DNA from: SCGC-AAA076-P13 sp965656035
Lineage (GTDB): Bacteria; Pseudomonadota; Gammaproteobacteria; Magnimaribacterales; D2472
Reading direction: 5' to 3'
DNA length: 24,525 bases
Assembly (NCBI GenBank): GCA_965656035.1
Contig: CBFHIO010000010.1
Coordinates: 1 to 24,525 of the forward strand
In this document: piece by piece, positions 21,652 to 24,525 of the stretch
How the letters are laid out: every line of letters starts with the position of its first letter
Numbering within the stretch: position 1 is the first letter of the stretch
The notes under the pieces: model-generated
The model's input: only the letters and a program-made list of their open reading frames with translations
What the model was told of the DNA's origin: nothing
Databases searched by the model: none
Program-made: the position numbers and the translations under genes

Positions 21652-22686
21652 ATGCACCAAAATATCATTGATAATTTAAAAAACCAAGGCATTGAACTAG
21701 ATTTTGCTCAATCTAATCTTCTTAATGAATTAGTAAATTCTACCCCTAAAAGCAAGTCACTCATTAACAGAATAAAAAAAAATAAATCACCCATAAAAAG
21801 TTTCTACGTTTGGGGTGAAGTCGGGGGCGGCAAAACATTAATCTTGAAGTCTTTTATCAAGAATTTAAATTTAAGAGTTATTGATTTTCACTACATAGAT
21901 TTTATGAATAGTATTCATAATCAGCTATCAGAATTTTCAGGTATAAAAAATCCACTTGATAGCATCGCTAAGTCTTTTAGCAAGCAATGTGACATTCTTT
22001 TTATTGATGAATTTCAGGTAGAAGATATTGCAGATGCGATGATTATTGGAAATCTACTAAATCAGTTAATTGAAAAAAATATCTTTATATATCTTACATC
22101 CAACGCTCACCCCGACGACTTATATAAAGATGGCTTGCAAAGAGAAAAGTTTCAGGATTCAATTAAACTATTTCAAAAATACGCAAAAATACACGAATTA
22201 GATACAAAGAAAGACTATAGAACAAGAAACATAGTTAACTTTAGTAAAAATACTAAAGATAAAGTCTATTCAGATAAAGACATAGTTGCATTAATCGAAA
22301 CTAATTTTAAAAATATAGATTTTAAAAATAATTCATTTCAAGTAAATAATAGAGTGCTTAGTTGCAAAGCTATGTGTAATAATTTTTTATGGTTATCTTT
22401 TAATGAATTTTTTAGTGAGCCAAATGGTAATAAAGATTTTATAAAAATATCTAAAAAAATTGATTGGATATTTATAAGTGATTTTAAATATTGTGATGAT
22501 AATTCGGCTGACATTATCAGAAGGTTTATATCATTTATTGATATTTGCTATAGAGACAAAACAAAAATTAAATTTTTTTTCAATCGTGTTGATGAGAACC
22601 TCTACACTGGCAAGAAGTTGAAAATTTTATGGGATCGATGCCATAGTAGATTAATTGAAATGCAAACAAAAGAGTATTTAATTTAA
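21652..22686 (+). CDS. zapE: Cell division protein ZapE (AFG1-like ATPase)
   Basis: AAA+-like ATPase of the AFG1 family; in E. coli ZapE (YhcM) associates with the Z-ring during constriction under stress. The product is 344 residues. Motifs are the Walker A loop GEVGGGKT (55-62), Walker B ILFIDEFQV (115-123), sensor-1 IYLTSNAHPDDLYKDGLQ and the family-specific downstream block REKFQDSIKLFQKY. The C-terminal half is more diverged and Lys/Asn-rich. The ATG at 21652 is only 13 bases from the divergent degS start codon. Its place beside degS and rplM-rpsI is the standard gammaproteobacterial one. No clear ribosome-binding site precedes the start. Confidence 0.9.
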   Translation: MHQNIIDNLKNQGIELDFAQSNLLNELVNSTPKSKSLINRIKKNKSPIKSFYVWGEVGGGKTLILKSFIKNLNLRVIDFHYIDFMNSIHNQLSEFSGIKNPLDSIAKSFSKQCDILFIDEFQVEDIADAMIIGNLLNQLIEKNIFIYLTSNAHPDDLYKDGLQREKFQDSIKLFQKYAKIHELDTKKDYRTRNIVNFSKNTKDKVYSDKDIVALIETNFKNIDFKNNSFQVNNRVLSCKAMCNNFLWLSFNEFFSEPNGNKDFIKISKKIDWIFISDFKYCDDNSADIIRRFISFIDICYRDKTKIKFFFNRVDENLYTGKKLKILWDRCHSRLIEMQTKEYLI

Positions 22687-22751
22687 ATATTTCTTCACTA
22701 AAATATTGCTAATTTTGACTCTAAACATTAATATTCGCATCTTACAAAAAT

Positions 22752-23192
22752 ATGAATATGAAAACATTCTCATTAAAAAAAGAAAATATTGAAAGACAAT
22801 GGTATGTGGTCGATGCCTCTGATAAAGTTTTAGGAAGACTGTCGACAAAAATAGCCGATAGAATTAGAGGTAAAGATAAGCCCACTTTCACCCCTCACAC
22901 TGATGGCGGTGATTACGTAATCGTTATTAATGCTGAAAAAATTAAGGTTACAGGAGCTAAATATACTGATAAAAAATATTATTCACATTCTTTATATCCT
23001 GGTGGACTTAAAACTAAAACCTTTAGAGAAATGAATGAAAAGTTTCCTGAGAGAATTATCGAGGAAGCTGTTAAAGGCATGTTACCAAAAAATAAACTAG
23101 GCAAATCAATGATCAAGAAACTGAAGGTATTTAGTGGCCCAAGTCATGATCATGAATCACAACAACCTATTGAATGGAATCCAACTATATGA
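22752..23192 (+). CDS. rplM: 50S ribosomal protein L13
   Basis: Early-assembly protein of the large ribosomal subunit. The product is 146 residues from 22752 or 144 from the second ATG at 22758; the latter gives the MKTF start shared with E. coli and may be the true one. Family blocks are RQWYVVDASDKVLGRLST, GKDKPTFTPHTDGGDYVIVI, NAEKIKVTGAKYTDKKYY and AVKGMLPKNKLGKSMIKKLK. The 65-base gap to zapE holds only weak promoter-like hexamers (TTGCTA 22706-22711 and TAATAT 22729-22734, 17 bases apart) and no Shine-Dalgarno. The last codons overlap rpsI by four bases (ATGA), a coupling typical of this pair. Confidence 0.97.
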   Translation: MNMKTFSLKKENIERQWYVVDASDKVLGRLSTKIADRIRGKDKPTFTPHTDGGDYVIVINAEKIKVTGAKYTDKKYYSHSLYPGGLKTKTFREMNEKFPERIIEEAVKGMLPKNKLGKSMIKKLKVFSGPSHDHESQQPIEWNPTI

Positions 23193-23581
23193 CAACTGAA
23201 ACACACTACGCCACAGGAAGAAGAAAGACATCTTCTGCAAGAATATACCTCTCATCTGGAAAGGGTAACATTAAAGTTAATGATAGAGATCTCGATGTAT
23301 ATTTTGGTCGTAAAGTTGCACAGATGTTAGTAAAGCAGCCTCTTGAAATGACTGAGCTTGCTGATAAGGTTGATCTTGATATTAAAGTTAAAGGTGGCGG
23401 TAGTTTCGGTCAGGCTGGAGCTATTAGGCATGGAATTTCAAGGGCTCTTATTTCCTATGATGAGGAGTTAAGACCTCAGCTTAAAAAAGCTGGTTTACTT
23501 ACTAGAGATCCGAGAAGAGTTGAAAGAAAGAAACCTGGTTTAGTTAAAGCAAGAAAAAGCAAACAGTTTTCAAAACGTTAA
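23189..23581 (+). CDS. rpsI: 30S ribosomal protein S9
   Basis: Small-subunit head protein whose C-terminal tail reaches the P-site tRNA. The start is ATG 23189 in an ATGA overlap with rplM, giving 130 residues, exactly the E. coli length; the in-frame TTG at 23174 would add five residues with no support. Motifs are YATGRRKTSSARIYL, YFGRKVAQMLVKQPL, KGGGSFGQAGAIRHGISRAL and the invariant tail KARKSKQFSKR ending in Lys-Arg. Translationally coupled to rplM. It is followed by an 81-base gap before petA, the longest in the window. Confidence 0.98.
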   Translation: MTTETHYATGRRKTSSARIYLSSGKGNIKVNDRDLDVYFGRKVAQMLVKQPLEMTELADKVDLDIKVKGGGSFGQAGAIRHGISRALISYDEELRPQLKKAGLLTRDPRRVERKKPGLVKARKSKQFSKR

Positions 23582-23602
23582 TTTTTTTCAAATTTTTTCT
23601 TA

Positions 23603-23622
23603 CGAATTAGTGGTATAATTCG
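23603..23622 (+). terminator. Dyad after rpsI, possible terminator, overlapping a promoter element
   Basis: CGAATTA (23603-23609) and TAATTCG (23616-23622) are exact reverse complements around a six-base loop, and six T follow at 23627-23632 after a four-base gap. The weak AT-rich stem and the offset T-run make a poor intrinsic terminator. The same bases contain an extended -10 element, so the symmetry may be incidental. Confidence 0.3.
23611..23619 (+). promoter_or_regulatory. Putative extended -10 promoter of petAB
   Basis: TGGTATAAT is a perfect TGnTATAAT element, which would start transcripts near 23626 and give a leader of about 37 bases to the petA ATG at 23663. No good -35 is seen. 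It would let the bc1 genes be expressed apart from the ribosomal protein operon. Confidence 0.5.
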
Positions 23623-23662
23623 CTGGTTTTTTATAACTAATTTCTAAGTTCACAAAGTTCTA

Positions 23663-24247
23663 ATGCAAGAAAAAGACAACACAAGAAGAAAGGTTTTAAT
23701 AGGTTTAACGAGCGCAGTCGGTTTATCAGGAATCCCTTTTGCAGCTACCCCATTTATTGCTGCATGGAATCCAAGTGCAAAAGCAAAGGCAGCAGGAGCA
23801 TCCGTCAAACTAGATGTGTCTAAGATGCAATACGGTCAGCAGATTCAAGTAGCTTGGAGAAAACAACCAGTATTTATTGTGCGTCATAGCAAAGAAAGTT
23901 TAAAGAACATTGATGCAGCTTTACCTAAGCTAGCTGATCCAAATTCAGACCAAATCGAAGAACCATATAAAGGCCAAAATCCAACTAGATCAAAAAGTAA
24001 TGAATACACTGTTATGGTTGGAGTTTGCACTCATTTAGGATGTTCTCCTAAATATCATCCTGAGGTTGAGCCAAAGCCATGGGATGCATCTTGGGCTGGT
24101 GGTTTCTTTTGTCCCTGTCATGGATCAATGTTTGATATGGTTGGAAGAGTTTATAAAGGTGTTCCAGCTCCCACCAATTTACCTGTACCGCCTCATTTTT
24201 TTGATGGATCAATTTTAACAATCGGTGAAGACGGAGGAACGGCTTAA
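23663..24247 (+). CDS. petA: Ubiquinol-cytochrome c reductase Rieske iron-sulfur subunit
   Basis: The [2Fe-2S] subunit of the cytochrome bc1 complex, passing electrons from ubiquinol to cytochrome c1 on the periplasmic side. The 194-residue length is typical. The N-terminus has a Tat-like twin-arginine (TRRKVLIG, 8-14 region) and a membrane anchor (about 11-33) of the uncleaved type usual in Rieske proteins. Cluster boxes are CTHLGC (122-127) and CPCHGS (150-155): ligands C122, H124, C150 and H153, with C127 and C152 forming the disulfide. The proline-rich PAPTNLPVPPHFF near the end is also characteristic. Its stop overlaps the petB start by one base (TAATG). Confidence 0.97.
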   Translation: MQEKDNTRRKVLIGLTSAVGLSGIPFAATPFIAAWNPSAKAKAAGASVKLDVSKMQYGQQIQVAWRKQPVFIVRHSKESLKNIDAALPKLADPNSDQIEEPYKGQNPTRSKSNEYTVMVGVCTHLGCSPKYHPEVEPKPWDASWAGGFFCPCHGSMFDMVGRVYKGVPAPTNLPVPPHFFDGSILTIGEDGGTA

Positions 24248-24525
24248 TGAGCGAAATAGTTGGAAAATTATTTGGTTGGGTTAACAGAAGACTGCCTGTA
24301 TCCAACACATTTGAGAGGCATCTATCAAAGCATCCAGTTCCTTCAAAGGTTAACTTTTGGTATTTGTTTGGAGCTTTGGCATCTGTTGTATTAATTATCC
24401 AAATTGTTTCTGGAATATGGTTAATAATGCCTTATTCAAACACTGAAGAAGAAGCTTTTGCATCTATTGAATATATTATGCGTGATGTTGATTATGGCTG
24501 GGTCATAAGATACATGCACACCACA
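24247..24525 (+). CDS. petB: Cytochrome b of the bc1 complex (3' end cut by window)
   Basis: Membrane subunit that holds the two b hemes and both quinone sites. The ATG at 24247 overlaps the petA stop (TAATG) and the frame is open for 93 codons to the window edge. The visible part starts MSEIVGKLFGWVNRRLPVSN, has the first membrane helix (about 36-57, FWYLFGALASVVLIIQIVSG) and the strongly conserved FASIEYIMRDVDYGW-IRYMH segment leading into the first heme-ligand histidine. Only the amino-terminal quarter is present; cytochrome c1 (petC) would be expected next. Confidence 0.96.
   Translation, partial: MSEIVGKLFGWVNRRLPVSNTFERHLSKHPVPSKVNFWYLFGALASVVLIIQIVSGIWLIMPYSNTEEEAFASIEYIMRDVDYGWVIRYMHTT

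Noticed and set aside
21639..21692. Longer degS frame from ATG 21692
   Set aside because: It overlaps the start of zapE by 41 bases and adds 18 residues before the membrane anchor that have no place in DegS proteins.
22686..22707. Inverted repeat AATATTT/AAATATT after zapE as a terminator
   Set aside because: The stem is entirely A-T with an eight-base loop and no T-run follows; expected by chance in this composition.
23174..23188. rpsI start at TTG 23174
   Set aside because: ATG 23189 in an ATGA overlap gives exactly the 130 residues of E. coli S9.
24048..24308. Minus-strand frame opposite petA/petB
   Set aside because: It overlaps the Rieske cluster motifs and the cytochrome b start, and has no start signal or recognisable domain.
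1..24525. A defence system, mobile island, CRISPR array or biosynthetic cluster
   Set aside because: Every sizeable open frame is a recognisable core gene in a familiar order; no integrase, transposase, direct-repeat array or compositionally foreign block was seen.

Overview
This is an AT-rich (by eye about one third G+C), very tightly packed stretch of a bacterial chromosome. It carries 25 protein-coding genes, of which prfA (left edge) and petB (right edge) are cut by the window. I found no rRNA, tRNA, CRISPR array, insertion sequence, prophage or toxin-antitoxin pair. No gene-free stretch reaches 300 bases; the longest gap is about 81 bases, between rpsI and petA. The gene content and order (gatCAB beside mreBCD and a yhdP-like gene; kdsD-lptA-lptB-rpoN beside mlaC-ibaG-murA; degS-zapE-rplM-rpsI-petAB) are those of a Gammaproteobacterium. 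The low G+C, near-zero spacing, shortened proteins and thinned operons suggest a streamlined marine lineage of the SAR86 kind; that placement is inference.

Layout. (1) 1-1492 (+): prfA and prmC, peptide release factor 1 and the methylase of its GGQ glutamine. (2) 1496-3634 (-): a nitroreductase followed by selO. (3) 3711-5790 (+): an acyl-CoA synthetase and a MaoC-type hydratase. (4) 5793-8946 (-): gatC-gatA-gatB, the tRNA-dependent amidotransferase. (5) 9025-13738 (+): mreB-mreC-mreD, the rod-shape system, then a short YhdP/AsmA-like envelope protein. (6) 13730-18497 (-): kdsD-lptA-lptB-rpoN-mgtE, joining Kdo synthesis, LPS export, sigma-54 and magnesium uptake. (7) 18551-20657 (+): mlaC-ibaG-murA. 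(8) 20646-21638 (-): a DegS-like periplasmic protease. (9) 21652-24525 (+): zapE, rplM-rpsI, then petA-petB of the cytochrome bc1 complex.

The genes are mainly translation (prfA, prmC, gatCAB, rplM, rpsI), envelope and cell shape (mreBCD, yhdP-like, kdsD, lptA, lptB, mlaC, murA, degS, zapE) and energy or lipid metabolism (ligase, MaoC, petAB). There is no obvious new multi-gene system. What deserves a second look is how familiar operons have been condensed. At one junction mlaFED, mlaB, kdsC and lptC are all missing between conserved neighbours, rpoN is not followed by hpf/ptsN, and maf/rng are missing after mreD. Regulatory curiosities are a possible leaderless mlaC mRNA, release factor 1 and its methylase abutting in frame across one UAA, and divergent degS/zapE start codons only 13 bases apart.
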